Source: Pachypanchax playfairii
Taxonomy: Eukaryota > Chordata > Actinopteri > Cyprinodontiformes > Aplocheilidae
Assembly: GCA_006937955.1 (NCBI GenBank)
Contig: SSNP01000044.1
Location: 3,188,356-3,252,355 of the forward strand
DNA length: 64,000 nt
Direction of reading: 5' to 3'
The stretch's first letter is position 1, and each line of letters starts with the position of its first letter. A program made the translations under genes and the position numbers. This document shows positions 1-14,200 of this stretch, piece by piece. Below the pieces are notes generated by a model. The model was not told the DNA's origin and made no database searches. It saw only the letters and a program-made list of their open reading frames with translations.

Positions 1-18
1 CCCCCCCCCCCCCCCCCC
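1..18. repeat. Poly-C homopolymer at the window edge
   Basis: Eighteen consecutive C residues open the window. It is a simple homopolymer whose true length cannot be judged because the window cuts it. Confidence 0.9.
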
Positions 19-1211
19 ACTCACCCGTCCACCCACCAAAAAGCTAACGGTCATGCAAGTGGATTAACAACAGCATTCTTAAATATCAAGCAACAAACTT
101 CTGTAATATTTGAATTAAGGTGTTTCCCACTTTGCTGCAATGGAGTGATTAACAACAAGGCAATCAGTTTATTATCTTAGCAGTTGTCATTAGCTCAAAT
201 ATCTATAAAGATGGTGGTTAAGACGTACTAGCTAAAAACCACCAACAGTTTCAACAATACGCTCCAACTGTGAGACAATAGTAAAACTCTGGAGTCAGAT
301 TCAACATGCTGTGGTTTTAAACCACGAGCAGTTTGTCGGCGTGAAGAAAGTAACAGACGCGTGGGAAACGTTGCTGTACTGCTGAGTTTGACTTTCACCT
401 GCTGATCTACAAAACTAGCTGCAGGTTAGTTTGATGGTTCAGTCCAACATTTTGTTCCTGGGAAAGTTTCCCCTTTATTATCTCCAGTCCTGTTTACTTA
501 CCAAAAACACCCAATAAACATTAAACAAATAATAATAATAAAAACAATAAATAAATATGTGAGAAAATACACTGCTGAATCAGTTTCTCGTCACAGATTT
601 GTGATTGATAAAATATCTGCTGTGACTTTAAGAAAATAGGGAAATTATTCACCTCCCTGCACAATCATCTGCAACACAAACACGCAACAGACTGGAAAAG
701 GACAAAAAGAAAGTTTTCACCATAAACTCACAACTACAGCATCAGACAAACACCATAAAATATTTCTAAAATCATAAGAAAATAAAAATAAATGGGGATT
801 AGTGGGGGGGGGGATAATATACCAGCACACAGTTTATGACCCTAACCAGGGTAACAAGAAATCGACCATAAAGGTCATAATCAAAGGAAAAGAAAATATA
901 CTGCTAATTAAAATGAATATTAGACTTCAGGTCAGAGGTCACGTGATGGTCTGAGTCAGCTGGACAGAGACGAGTGTGTGTGACCATCATCTTGTTCTTT
1001 GTTCAATTTGGTGTCATCGTTACCCTGAATAACAACAACATACTTATACTCAGAATAAAAACACAATTAAAAGCTAAAAGTTGATATAATCCCAGTCAAT
1101 AAGAGACTTTTGGTAGACAAACTCACACAGCCAGGAGTAAAGTATAACACATTAACCAGTGGAAAGAAAGACATACAGCAAACACTGTCGGCTAGTCAAG
1201 GTACAGCTCCC

Positions 1212-1239
1212 CATCATCATCATCATCATCATCATCATT

Positions 1240-1270
<31 letters not shown>

Positions 1271-1271
1271 C
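1212..1271 (+). repeat. (CAT)n trinucleotide microsatellite
   Basis: About twenty CAT units with one TAT interruption. Read on the plus strand it produces a false polyhistidine reading frame of 70 codons (1110-1322) that has no other protein-like character. Confidence 0.95.
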
Positions 1272-3539
1272 GTGACAGGTCCAAAGTCAAACAATATATT
1301 GCAAAAAACTGAGAACACATAAAAGGCAAAAACATGTCTTTTTCTAAGTACACAACAGTTCAAGAATCTGTTTTCAAATACAAAAAACAAACAAAAATCA
1401 TACTAGAAATGTAAAAATCATAAATAAGAATAAAGTTTTGTGCATCCCCGTCCCAACCGGCCATTGTCTTGGAACAAAAACAAACAAAAGTAAAACAACA
1501 AAAACAGGGGGGTGGGGGGGTGTTACAGCGGTAACAAGAACATGCATGTAATACAGCACTGAACTTTGACCCCCGTACAATCCTTATATATGTGTCAGCT
1601 CATTCCAAACACATGCCTTGCTCCATGGCAGCTCAGTGAAGGTGCTGTATATGTACAGGAAGCAAGCTGACGTGCTTTGAATGACTGCATAGCAAAAATG
1701 GTATTTGGTGTAATTACAGATGGGCTAATAACACACACAAACACACTCGGTGCCGAGGCACAGCACACACAGAAGCAACCACTACCTGTTTATACACATT
1801 GCTAGCCTCGCACCTCACAAGCTAATATTGCTACTGTTGGCACACGCCAGCATCACTGTGTACAATAGGAGACTTAGTGCCTGTGTGTAGACTGATCACA
1901 TGGTCTTCTAATAGTCTCTCATAATCAGGTGCACACCTGATGGGGGGGGGGTAGCGTTCTAACGGCTAACCTCACAGTCAGCGTTCTCAAACAGCGATTA
2001 CATGGAAACGGCACCAAGGAGGATGTCTCCAGCTGGCAGAGCAGTACAGCAGCACCGGAACCGGGTTTATATACAACTGGCGGAGGAGCTCTGGAACTGG
2101 ACAGTTAGTTTAAAAAAAAAAATCCCAAAACTGTGGTTTTAACGCGGGTTCTGGTCACTTTGTGATGTCACAGCCAGAGGTTTACTTGACTGCATTGTGA
2201 CATCACACCTGCTCAGGGGGCTTTAGATGAGTTTTACTTCCTGTCATGTGAAGTCTGTTAACTCAACAGCTGTAAGATGTTCCTGGAAGAAAAAAACAGC
2301 CCTAATAATCCCAGATGTGTAGCTGGACTGTGGGATCCAGTGAGCTTGACTTGAGTTATTAAATGACTCACTGACATGCGATTCTTCATGTCATCATGGT
2401 GACTGATTTGTTTATTGATCTTTGTTTACACTCTGAAGGTTGTTTTGACGCCAGTATTTATTTTTTCCCTGCAGTGTATTTTAAGCTAGCAGACTGTTAG
2501 CTGCTGTGTGTTCCAGCTGAGCAGGTCTGTCATGACACCGAGTCACATGACAGATGGTTTTATCACCAGGCCCCTGATGTCTCCTCCAGCACAGTATATG
2601 ACACATACACAGCACTGCTAATGCACACGCACACGTTCTCACTACATAAGAGATATTTCACATACATCACAGGTGAGAAGAATCAAAAATTAGGCCACAA
2701 ATCATAAATTTAAAGTTCTTGCACTCTTGCTGAGTTGTGGTCACCTTTGGTGTGAACTGTTAAGGTTGTCATGTCAACCTGTGGACAGATGGAGGGATGG
2801 ACAGAGCGTGACTAAAGGAGTTGGACAGCATATCTACACTATACAGATCTGTAGTGTGGTGCAGTTAGAAGTTGAGGTGAAACATGTTTACATCATGTGT
2901 GAGTTTGTTCTGTTTCGAAGCCGACCACCTGCACCGTGTACTCCTCGCCTGACCAACGTTCACTCGCTCTCCTCAGACCTGTTCTTCTGTATTTGGTGAG
3001 ATGTGAACATGTTGCATCACATCCTTTATTTGGCTTTAAAAAAAAAAAAGCTAGAACACAGTTTTCTTTTTTGGAGAAAAGACGTGACAGCAGCGTCTAA
3101 AGCAATAAGAAGTAGCAGCAGTAGAAAAAGTTTAAATAAATAACTCTTAACAGAATAATTGTGGCTGACAGAACATGTAACACAGGAAAAGCTTTTTACA
3201 GTAACTCAGCTGTTCTCCATCCTCTCCATCACAAACGTACATCCTACCAACTTGTTTCTAACTTTTCTTTATCTTGTCATCTCACTTTCATTAAACACTC
3301 ACATGTTCCTGTCTCCTCCTTCCTTTTCTCCACTCATCGTCCCACTGTTTCATTTCTCCATGTTTTTTACCAACCTGACAACATCCTTGTTCCTCTCAGT
3401 CTAACTCATTCACATTCTCCTTTCTCAGCTGTCATCACTTCTCACTTGTGTGTGTCTAGCTGTGGTTTGGTGTGGGGAGGACAGTCTTTGGCTGGGGAGG
3501 CAGAACCTCGCTGGCCTAGGAAAAAATGGCCGCCTCGAA

Positions 3540-3640
3540 TGAGAGAGTGTCTGTGCTTCTCTTCCAAGTCAAATTCCTTGTATTGTGCAAATGATCGTTG
3601 GCCAATAAAGCTTGATTCTGAAGTACTTGATCCAGTCTGA
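3540..3640 (+). repeat. Possible non-LTR retrotransposon 3' tail
   Basis: A run ending in GGCCAATAAAGCTTGATTCTG resembles the 3' tails of fish LINE or SINE families, which often end with an AATAAA-type signal followed by repeated TTCTGA-like words. Only this short stretch is recognisable, and the assignment rests on memory of the tail style. Confidence 0.3.
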
Positions 3641-5105
3641 GTGGACCAGAGTCACAGTTCTGGTTTGCCTGACAAATAAAACCTCATTTTGATTTGAACT
3701 GTTTTCTCCTAGAGGTCCATAGTTTATTTGCTAAGTGTTGCAAGTTCTTTTCTCCTGGTCTGACCTTCTTTGGCAGCATTTTATTTATTCTGCAGACTAA
3801 CTAGTTGAATATTACCGTGCAGAAACATTTAACCAAAGACCAGCTAGTTGTTACTCAGTACAGTTTACAGGTTCATACTCTACATCATCTTCTCAATAAG
3901 ACGTCTAAACAAACAAACTATTAACAGCTGTTTGAAACTACAACAGCAGCGCAGCAGTCTCAGACATGAGCGCTGGTTTAACATGAAAAGCAAAGCTGCA
4001 ATTAGCTTAGAATCCATTTCTTTTCTTTAATACTGCACTTTGATGATAACCTGCCCTGTGTGGTGATACTGAAGCACCTGCTGGGGAACAGAGGAAGATG
4101 AAGAGGAGGAAAACACAGACACTGATGTTCAGAACTGCTCTACCAGTAAAAACATGTAGCAGAGGATCTTCCTACTAAACAGTCTCTCTCTTACCTCCAA
4201 ACTTTCTTATTCAGAAGTTTCTAATTACGATCTTAAACTCCATGACACACAAAGTAACAAGTTTTCAGCTCGTCTCAGCTCTTCTTGGTATCAATCCTTT
4301 TCTAAAAAACAACTCGGGATCATTTTACATAACACAGTAAACATCATGCATGATTATAATGTTACATTAAACACTAGTTTTTATTCTTTTTTCACAGCTA
4401 AATAGAGTAACTGGTATTCTAACTTCTCTCCCTACATACTACATGTGACCGACTGCTGTAGATTGAAAGAGAATGAAAAGATGACGGTGAAATATAACTG
4501 ATAAAAACAGCTAATGAGTGTAATGTAGACATCGTACATGGAAACACTCACTCACACACATGTAGAAGTGAATTTAGCCTGAGAATGTAGGATAGAAACA
4601 CCTGAACAACTCCAACTGCACTGACGCTGTTTCCTCCAGTGTGAACTGACTCGTCTGTAGACTAACGCAGTGACTTGTGTCAGAGCTGGATACCAGCGTA
4701 TGAGTGGAAAACTACTGAAGATCTGTACAAGAATAAAATGTTATATAATAAGTTGTGATGTGAGTATTATACACGCGTGTGACAAACGTGTGAATGACTA
4801 AAGGGTGGTGTTATTGTGTCTGCTGGTCCAAATTTTACACACAGCTAAATAAAAACACTTATCATCCATCTGTCCGTGCATCTTTGTCCATCTCTCCATC
4901 TAGCGTCCTCCACTTTGTGTCCGTCTGACTCGTCTCTATGGACACTTCAGGTTCTGTGGTAGACTGATGGCAGAATGGGTCTGGAGCTGGGCGTAGCTGA
5001 TAACAGCTAGACTAAAACAGACTGCATCCGCTGTGGGTAAAGCTAAAGCTAGTCCAGTCTAGTCTAGCGTTTGACCGAGCTAACACCAGGCCAGTGGAGA
5101 CTAGG

Positions 5106-5249
5106 CTACCTACTGAAGAGCGAGTGGAGCATGTGCTGATGGCTGTAACATTGACTGCTGCGAGGTGATTCAGTGCGATCCATTACTGTCTGGAACCAAC
5201 CAGCCACGTCCACCTCCAGGACTTCATAACGCCGGATGAAATTATGCTC
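5106..5249 (-). CDS. map2k7: map2k7 coding exon 11 (DVD docking tail, stop)
   Basis: Encodes residues 375-421 and TAG. HNFIRRYEVLEVDVAGWF is the DVD site through which MAP3Ks bind MKK7. The extreme end (SHQHMLHSLFSR) is diverged but comparable with mammalian MKK7. Confidence 0.95.
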   Translation of the reverse strand, partial: EHNFIRRYEVLEVDVAGWFQTVMDRTESPRSSQCYSHQHMLHSLFSR

Positions 5250-8200
5250 CTGCAACAAAATAAACAGAAAATTATAATGTATTTGCTCAAAATGTTACTT
5301 TTAGGAGAAAAGAAAAATTGTTATTAGTAATTTACCAGAAGCTGATGGTATTTTGGCCTTTTTCGGTGATCCTTTGTGAGGCTGGAAAAACAAGAAGCAA
5401 AGATTCATTTAAAATAATTAAAATTATTTCAAATTGGTATAAATTTTAAGGTGCATTTAGCAGAAAATATTAGGACAAAAGTACCACGAACTTTCTATGA
5501 AAATTTTCACCAACTCTGTAGGTTTATTAATCAACGGCAGATCGACTCTGTAGGTTTATTAATCAACGGCAGATCGACTCTGTAGGTTTATTAATCAACG
5601 GCAGATCGACCCTGTAGGTTTATTAATCAACGGCAGATCGACCCTGTAGGTTTATTAATCAACCGTAGGTTTATTAATCAACCGTAGATCGACTCTGTAG
5701 GTTTATTAATCAACCGCAGATCGACTCTGTAGGTTTATTAATCAACCGCAGATCGACTCTGTAGGTTTATTAATCAACCGTAGGTTTATTAATCAACCGC
5801 AGATCGACTCTGTAGGTTTATTAATCAACCGTAGGTTTATTAATCAACCGCAGATCGACTCTGTAGGTTTATTAATCAACCGCAGATCGACTCTGTAGGT
5901 TTATTAATCAACCGTAGATCGACTCTGTAGGTTTATTAATCAACCGTAGGTTTATTAATCAACCGTAGATCGACTCTGTAGGTTTATTAATCAACCGTAG
6001 GTTTATTAATCAACCGCAGATCGACTCTGTAGGTTTATTAATCAACCGCAGGTCGACTCTGTAGGTTTATTAATCAACCGCAGGTCGACTCTGTAGGTTT
6101 ATTAATCAACCGCAGGTCGACTCTGTAGGTTTATTAATCAACCGTAGGTTTATTAATCAACCGCAGATCGACTCTGTAGGTTTATTAATCAACCGCAGGT
6201 CGACTCTGTAGGTTTATTAGTCAACCGTAGATCGACTCTGTAGGTTTATTAATCAACCGCAGGTCGACTCTGTAGGTTTATTAATCAACCGTAGGTTTAT
6301 TAATCAACCGCAGATCGACTCTGTAGGTTTATTAATCAACCGTAGGTTTATTAATCAACCGCAGATCGACTCTGTAGGTTTATTAATCAACCGCAGGTCG
6401 ACTCTGTAGGTTTATTAGTCAACCGTAGATCGACTCTGTAGGTTTATTAATCAACCGCAGGTCGACTCTGTAGGTTTATTAATCAACCGTAGGTTTATTA
6501 ATCAACCGCAGATCGACTCTGTAGGTTTATTAATCAACCGCAGATCGACTCTGTAGGTTTATTAATCAACCGCAGGTCGACTCTGTAGGTTTATTAATCA
6601 ACCGTAGGTCGACTCTGTAGGTTTATTAATCAACCGTAGGTTTATTAATCAACCGCAGATCGACTCTGTAGGTTTATTAATCAACCGCAGGTCGACTCTG
6701 TAGGTTTATTAGTCAACCGTAGATCGACTCTGTAGGTTTATTAATCAACCGCAGATCGACTCTGTAGGTTTATTAATCAACCGTAGGTTTATTAATCAAC
6801 CGTAGATCGACTCTGTAGGTTTATTAATCAACCGTAGGTTTATTAATCAACCGTAGGTTTATTAATCAACCGCAGATCGACTCTGTAGGTTTATTAATCA
6901 ACCGCAGGTCGACTCTGTAGGTTTATTAGTCAACCGTAGATCGACTCTGTAGGTTTATTAATCAACCGCAGGTCGACTCTGTAGGTTTATTAATCAACCG
7001 TAGGTTTATTAATCAACCGCAGATCGACTCTGTAGGTTTATTAATCAACCGCAGATCGACCCTGTAGGTTTATTAATCAACCGCAGATCGACCCTGTAGG
7101 TTTATTAATCAACCGTAGGTTTATTAATCAACCGCAGATCGACTCTGTAGGTTTATTAATCAACCGCAGGTCGACTCTGTAGGTTTATTAATCAACCGTA
7201 GGTTTATTAATCAACCGCAGATCGACTCTGTAGGTTTATTAATCAACCGCAGGTCGACTCTGTAGGTTTATTAGTCAACCGTAGATCGACTCTGTAGGTT
7301 TATTAATCAACGGCAGATCGACCCTGTAGGTTTATTAATCAACGGCAGATCGACTCTGTAGGTTTATTAATCAACCGCAGATCGACTCTGTAGGTTTATT
7401 AATCAACGGCAGATCGACCCTGTAGGTTTATTAATCAACGGCAGATCGACCCTGTAGGTTTATTAATCAACGGCAGATCGACCCTGTAGGTTTATTAATC
7501 AACGGCAGATCGACCCTGTAGGTTTATTAATCAACAGCAGATCGACCCTGTAGGTTTATTAATCAACGGCATATCGACCCTGTAGGTTTATTAATCAACG
7601 GCAGATCGACTCTGTAGGTTTATTAATCAATGGCAGATCGACTCTGTAGGTTTATTAATCAACGGCAGATCGACCCTGTAGGTTTATTAATCAACCGTAG
7701 ATCGACTCTGTAGGTTTATTAATCAACCGCAGATCGACTCTGTAGGTTTATTAATCAACCGCAGATCGACTCTGTAGGTTTATTAATCAACCGCAGATCG
7801 ACCAGATCGACTCTGTAGGTTTATTAATCAACCGTAGATCGACTCTGTAGGTTTATTAATCAACCGCAGGTTGACTCTGTAGGTTTATTAGTCAACCGTA
7901 GATCGACTCTGTAGGTTTATTAATCAACCGCAGATCGACTCTGTAGGTTTATTAATCAACCGTAGGTTTATTAATCAACCGTAGATCGACTCTGTAGGTT
8001 TATTAATCAACCGTAGGTTTATTAATCAACCGTAGATCGACTCTGTAGGTTTATTAATCAACCGCAGATCGACTCTGTAGGTTTATTAATAAACCGTAGA
8101 TCGACTCTGTAGGTTTATTAATCAACCGCAGATCGACTCTGTAGGTTTATTAATCAACCGTAGGTTTATTAATCAACCGTAGATCGACTCTGTAGGTTTA

Positions 8201-11200
8201 TTAATCAACCGTAGATCGACTCTGTAGGTTTATTAATCAACCGCAGATCGACTCTGTAGGTTTATTAATCAACCGCAGATCGACTATGTAGGTTTATTAA
8301 TCAACCGTAGGTTTATTAATCAACCGCAGATCGACCCTGTAGGTTTATTAATCAACCGCAGATCGACTCTGTAGGTTTATTAATCAACCGTAGATCGACT
8401 CTGTAGGTTTATTAATCAACCGCAGGTCGACTCTGTAGGTTTATTAATCAACCGCAGATCGACTCTGTAGGTTTATTAATCAACCGCAGGTCGACTCTGT
8501 AGGTTTATTAATCAACCGTAGGTTTATTAATCAACCGCAGATCGACTCTGTAGGTTTATTAATCAACCGCAGATCGACTCTGTAGGTTTATTAATCAACC
8601 GTAGATTTATTAATCAACCGCAGATCGACTCTGTAGGTTTATTAATCAACCGTAGGTTTATTAATCAACCGCAGATCGACTCTGTAGGTTTATTAATCAA
8701 CCGCAGATCGACTCTGTAGGTTTATTAATCAACCGTAGGTCTATTAATCAACCGCAGATCGACCCTGTAGGTTTATTAATCAACGGCAGATCGACCCTGT
8801 AGGTTTATTAATCAACGGCAGATCGACCCTGTAGGTTTATTAATCAACCGTAGATCGACTCTGTAGGTTTATTAATCAACCGCAGATCGACTCTGTAGGT
8901 TTATTAATCAACCGTAGGTTTATTAATCAACCGCAGATCGACTCTGTAGGTTTATTAATCAACGGCAGATCGACCCTGTAGGTTTATTAATCAACGGCAG
9001 ATCGACCCTGTAGGTTTATTAATCAACCGTAGATCGACTCTGTAGGTTTATTAATCAACCGCAGATCGACTCTGTAGGTTTATTAATCAACCGTAGGTTT
9101 ATTAATCAACCGCAGATCGACTCTGTAGGTTTAGTAATCAACCGTAGGTTTATTAATCAACCGCAGATCGACTCTGTAGGTTTATTAATCAACCGCAGAT
9201 CGACTCTGTAGGTTTATTAATCAACCGCAGGTCGACTCTGTAGGTTTATTAATCAACCGTAGGTTTATTAATCAACGGCAGATCGACCCTGTAGGTTTAT
9301 TAATCAACGGCAGATCGACCCTGTAGGTTTATTAATCAACGGCAGATCGACCCTGTAGGTTTATTAATCAACCGTAGATCGACTCTGTAGGTTTATTAAT
9401 CAACCGCAGATCGACTCTGTAGGTTTATTAATCAACCGCAGATCGACTCTGTAGGTTTATTAATCAACCGTAGATCGACTCTGTAGGTTTATTAATCAAC
9501 CGCAGATCGACTCTGTAGGTTTATTAATCAACCGTAGGTTTATTAATCAACCGCAGATCGACCCTGTAGGTTTATTAATCAACCGTAGATCGACTCTGTA
9601 GGTTTATTAATCAACGGCAGATCGACCCTGTAGGTTTATTAATCAACGGCAGATCGACCCTGTAGGTTTATTAATCAACGGCAGATCGACCCTGTAGGTT
9701 TATTAATCAACCGCAGATCGACTCTGTAGGTTTATTAATCAACTGCAGATAGACTCTGTAGGTTTATTAAGCAACCGCAGATCGACTCTGTAGGTTTATT
9801 AATCAACCGCAGATCGACTCTGTAGGTTTATTAGTCAACCGTAGATCGACTCTGTAGGTTTATTAATCAACCGTAGGTTTATTAATCAACCGCAGATCGA
9901 CTCTGTAGGTTTATTAATCAACCGTAGATCGACTCTGTAGGTTTATTAATCAACCGCAGGTCGACTCTGTAGGTTTATTAATCAACCGTAGGTTTATTAA
10001 TCAACCGCAGATCGACTCTGTAGGTTTATTAATCAACCGTAGGTTTATTAATCAACCGCAGATCGACCCTGTAGGTTTATTAATCAACGGCAGATCGACC
10101 CTGTAGGTTTATTAATCAACCGTAGATCGACTCTGTAGGTTTATTAATCAACCGCAGATCGACTCTGTAGGTTTATTAATCAACCGTAGGTTTATTAATC
10201 AACCGCAGATCGACTCTGTAGGTTTATTAATCAACCGTAGGTTTATTAATCAACCGCAGATCGACTCTGTAGGTTTATTAATCAACCGCAGATCGACTCT
10301 GTAGGTTTATTAATCAACCGTAGATCTATTAATCAACCGTAGATCGACTCTGTAGGTTTATTAATCAACCGTAGGTTTATTAATCAACGGCAGATCGACC
10401 CTGTAGGTTTATTAATCAACGGCAGATCGACCCTGTAGGTTTATTAATCAACCGTAGATCGACTCTGTAGGTTTATTAATCAACCGCAGATCGACTCTGT
10501 AGGTTTATTAATCAACCGTAGGTTTATTAATCAACCGTAGATCGACTCTGTAGGTTTATTAATCAACCGTAGGTTTATTAATCAACCGCAGATCGACTCT
10601 GTAGGTTTATTAATCAACCGCAGATCGACTCTGTAGGTTTATTAATCAACCGTAGATCGACTCTGTAGGTTTATTAATCAACCGCAGGTCGACTCTGTAG
10701 GTTTATTAATCAACCGCAGATCGACTCTGTAGGTTTATTAATCAACCGCAGGTCGACTCTGTAGGTTTATTAATCAACCGTAGGTTTATTAATCAACCGC
10801 AGATCGACTCTGTAGGTTTATTAATCAACCGTAGGTTTATTAATCAACCGCAGATCGACTCTGTAGGTTTATTAATCAACCGTAGATCGACTCTGTAGGT
10901 TTATTAATCAACGGCAGATCGACCCTGTAGGTTTATTAATCAACGGCAGATCGACCCTGTAGGTTTATTAATCAACGGCAGATCGACCCTGTAGGTTTAT
11001 TAATCAACGGCAGATCGACTCTGTAGGTTTATTAATCAACGGCAGATCGACCCTGTAGGTTTATTAATCAACCGTAGGTTTATTAATCAACCGCAGATCG
11101 ACTCTGTAGGTTTATTAATCAACCGCAGGTCGACTCTGTAGGTTTATTAATCAACCGTAGATCGACTCTGTAGGTTTATTAATCAACGGCAGATCGACCC

Positions 11201-14200
11201 TGTAGGTTTATTAATCAACGGCAGATCGACCCTGTAGGTTTATTAATCAACGGCAGATCGACCCTGTAGGTTTATTAATCAACCGTAGATCGACTCTGTA
11301 GGTTTATTAATCAACCGCAGATCGACTCTGTAGGTTTATTAATCAACCGCAGATCGACTCTGTAGGTTTATTAATCAACGGCAGATCGACCCTGTAGGTT
11401 TATTAATCAACGGCAGATCGACCCTGTAGGTTTATTAATCAACGGCAGATCGACCCTGTAGGTTTATTAATCAACCGCAGGTCGACTCTGTAGGTTTATT
11501 AATCAACCGCAGATCGACTCTGTAGGTTTATTAATCAACCGCAGATCGACTCTGTAGGTTTATTAATCAACCGCAGGTCGACTCTGTAGGTTTATTAATC
11601 AACCGTAGGTTTATTAATCAACCGCAGATCGACTCTGTAGGTTTATTAATCAACCGCAGGTCGACTCTGTAGGTTTATTAATCAACCGCAGATCGACTCT
11701 GTAGGTTTATTAATCAACCGTAGGTTTATTAATCAACCGTAGATCGACTCTGTAGGTTTATTAATCAACCGTAGGTTTATTAATCAACCGCAGATCGACC
11801 CTGTAGGTTTATTAATCAACCGTAGATCGACTCTGTAGGTTTATTAATCAACCGTAGGTTTATTAATCAACCGTAGATCGACTCTGTAGGTTTATTAATC
11901 AACCGCAGATCGACCCTGTAGGTTTATTAATCAACCGCAGATCGACCCTGTAGGTTTATTAATCAACGGAAGATCGACTCTGTAGGTTTATTAATCAACC
12001 GTAGGTTTATTAATCAACCGTAGATCGACTCTGTAGGTTTATTAATCAACGGCAGATCGACCCTGTAGGTTTATTAATCAACGGCAGATCGACCCTGTAG
12101 GTTTATTAATCAACGGCAGATCGACCCTGTAGGTTTATTAATCAACCGCAGGTCGACTCTGTAGGTTTATTAATCAACCGTAGGTTTATTAATCAACCGC
12201 AGATCGACTCTGTAGGTTTATTAATCAACGGCAGATCGACCCTGTAGGTTTATTAATCAACCGCAGATCGACTCTGTAGGTTTATTAATCAACCGTAGGT
12301 TTATTAATCAACCGCAGATCGACTCTGTAGGTTTATTAATCAACCGCAGATCGACTCTGTAGGTTTATTAATCAACCGCAGATCGACTCTGTAGGTTTAT
12401 TAATCAACCGTAGGTTTATTAATCAACGGCAGATCGACCCTGTAGGTTTATTAATCAACGGCAGATCGACCCTGTAGGTTTATTAATCAACGGCAGATCG
12501 ACCCTGTAGGTTTATTAATCAACGTAGGTTTATTAATCAACCGTAGATCGACTCTGTAGGTTTATTAATCAACCGTAGGTTTATTAATCAACCGTAGATC
12601 GACTCTGTAGGTTTATTAATCAACCGCAGATCGACTCTGTAGGTTTATTAATCAACCGTAGATCGACTCTGTAGGTTTATTAATCAACCGTAGGTTTATT
12701 AATCAACCGTAGATCGACTCTGTAGGTTTATTAATCAACGGCAGATCGACTCTGTAGGTTTATTAATCAACGGCAGATCGACCCTGTAGGTTTATTAATC
12801 AACCGTAGATTTATTAATCAACAGCAGATCGACTCTGTAGGTTTATTAATCAACCGCAGATCGACTCTGTAGGTTTATTAATCAACCGCAGATCGACTCT
12901 GTAGGTTTATTAATCAACCGTAGGTTTATTAATCAACCGTAGATCGACTCTGTAGGTTTATTAATCAACCGCAGATCGACCCTGTAGGTTTATTAATCAA
13001 CCGTAGATCGACTCAGTAGGTTTATTAATCAACCGCAGATCGACTCTGTAGGTTTATTAATCAACCGCAGATCGACTCTGTAGGTTTATTAATCAACCGC
13101 AGATCGACTCTGTAGGTTTATTAATCAACCCCAGATCGACTCCGTAGGTTTATTAATCAACCGTAGGTTTATTAATCAACGGCAGATCGACCCTGTAGGT
13201 TTATTAATCAACGGCAGATCGACCCTGTAGGTTTATTAATCAACGGCAGATCGACCCTGTAGGTTTATTAATCAACCGTAGATCGACTCTGTAGGTTTAT
13301 TAATCAACCGTAGGTTTATTAATCAACCGTAGATCGACTCTGTAGGTTTATTAATCAACCGCAGATCGACTCTGTAGGTTTATTAATCAACCGTAGATCG
13401 ACTCTGTAGGTTTATTAATCAACCGCAGATCGACTCTGTAGGTTTATTAATCAACCGCAGATCGACTCTGTAGGTTTATTAATCAACCGTAGGTTTATTA
13501 ATCAACCGTAGATCGACTCTGTAGGTTTATTAATCAACCGTAGATCGACTCTGTAGGTTTATTAATCAATGGCAGATCGACTCTGTAGGTTTATTAATCA
13601 ACCGCAGATCGACCCTGTAGGTTTATTAATCAACCGTAGATCGACTCTGTAGGTTTATTAATCAACGGCAGATCGACCCTGTAGGTTTATTAATCAACGG
13701 CAGATCGACCCTGTAGGTTTATTAATCAACGGCAGATCGACCCTGTAGGTTTATTAATCAACGGCAGATCGCCTCTGTAGGTTTATTAATCAACCGCAGG
13801 TCGACTCTGTAGGTTTATTAATCAACCGTAGATCGACTCTGTAGGTTTATTAATCAACCGTAGGTTTATTAATCAACCGTAGATCGACTCTGTAGGTTTA
13901 TTAATCAACCGCAGATCGACTCTGTAGGTTTATTAATCAACCGTAGATCGACTCTGTAGGTTTATTAATCAACCGTAGGTTTATTAATCAACCGTAGATC
14001 GACTCTGTAGGTTTATTAATCAACCGTAGGTTTATTAATCAACCGCAGATCGACTCTGTAGGTTTATTAATCAACCGCAGATCGACTCTGTAGGTTTATT
14101 AATCAACCGCAGATCGACTCTGTAGGTTTATTAATCAACCGTAGGTTTATTAATCAACCGCAGATCGACTCTGTAGGTTTATTAATCAACCGTAGATCGA

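Larger units (their letters stand above)
1..5105. other. Downstream flank of map2k7, no recognisable gene
   Basis: This stretch follows the map2k7 stop codon in the direction of transcription. Part of it is probably map2k7 3' UTR, but I could not fix the poly(A) site. I read the open frames on both strands and recognised no conserved protein. It holds a poly-C run at the very first bases, a CAT trinucleotide repeat near 1212-1271, and a possible retroelement tail near 3540-3640. Confidence 0.6.

Noticed and set aside
1110..1322. 70-codon frame with a polyhistidine run
   Set aside because: It is the translation of a CAT microsatellite with no flanking protein similarity, splice context or conserved start.
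3161..3640. 159-codon plus-strand frame downstream of map2k7
   Set aside because: Low-complexity serine, leucine and phenylalanine-rich sequence from a TC-rich region running into a possible retroelement tail; no recognisable domain.
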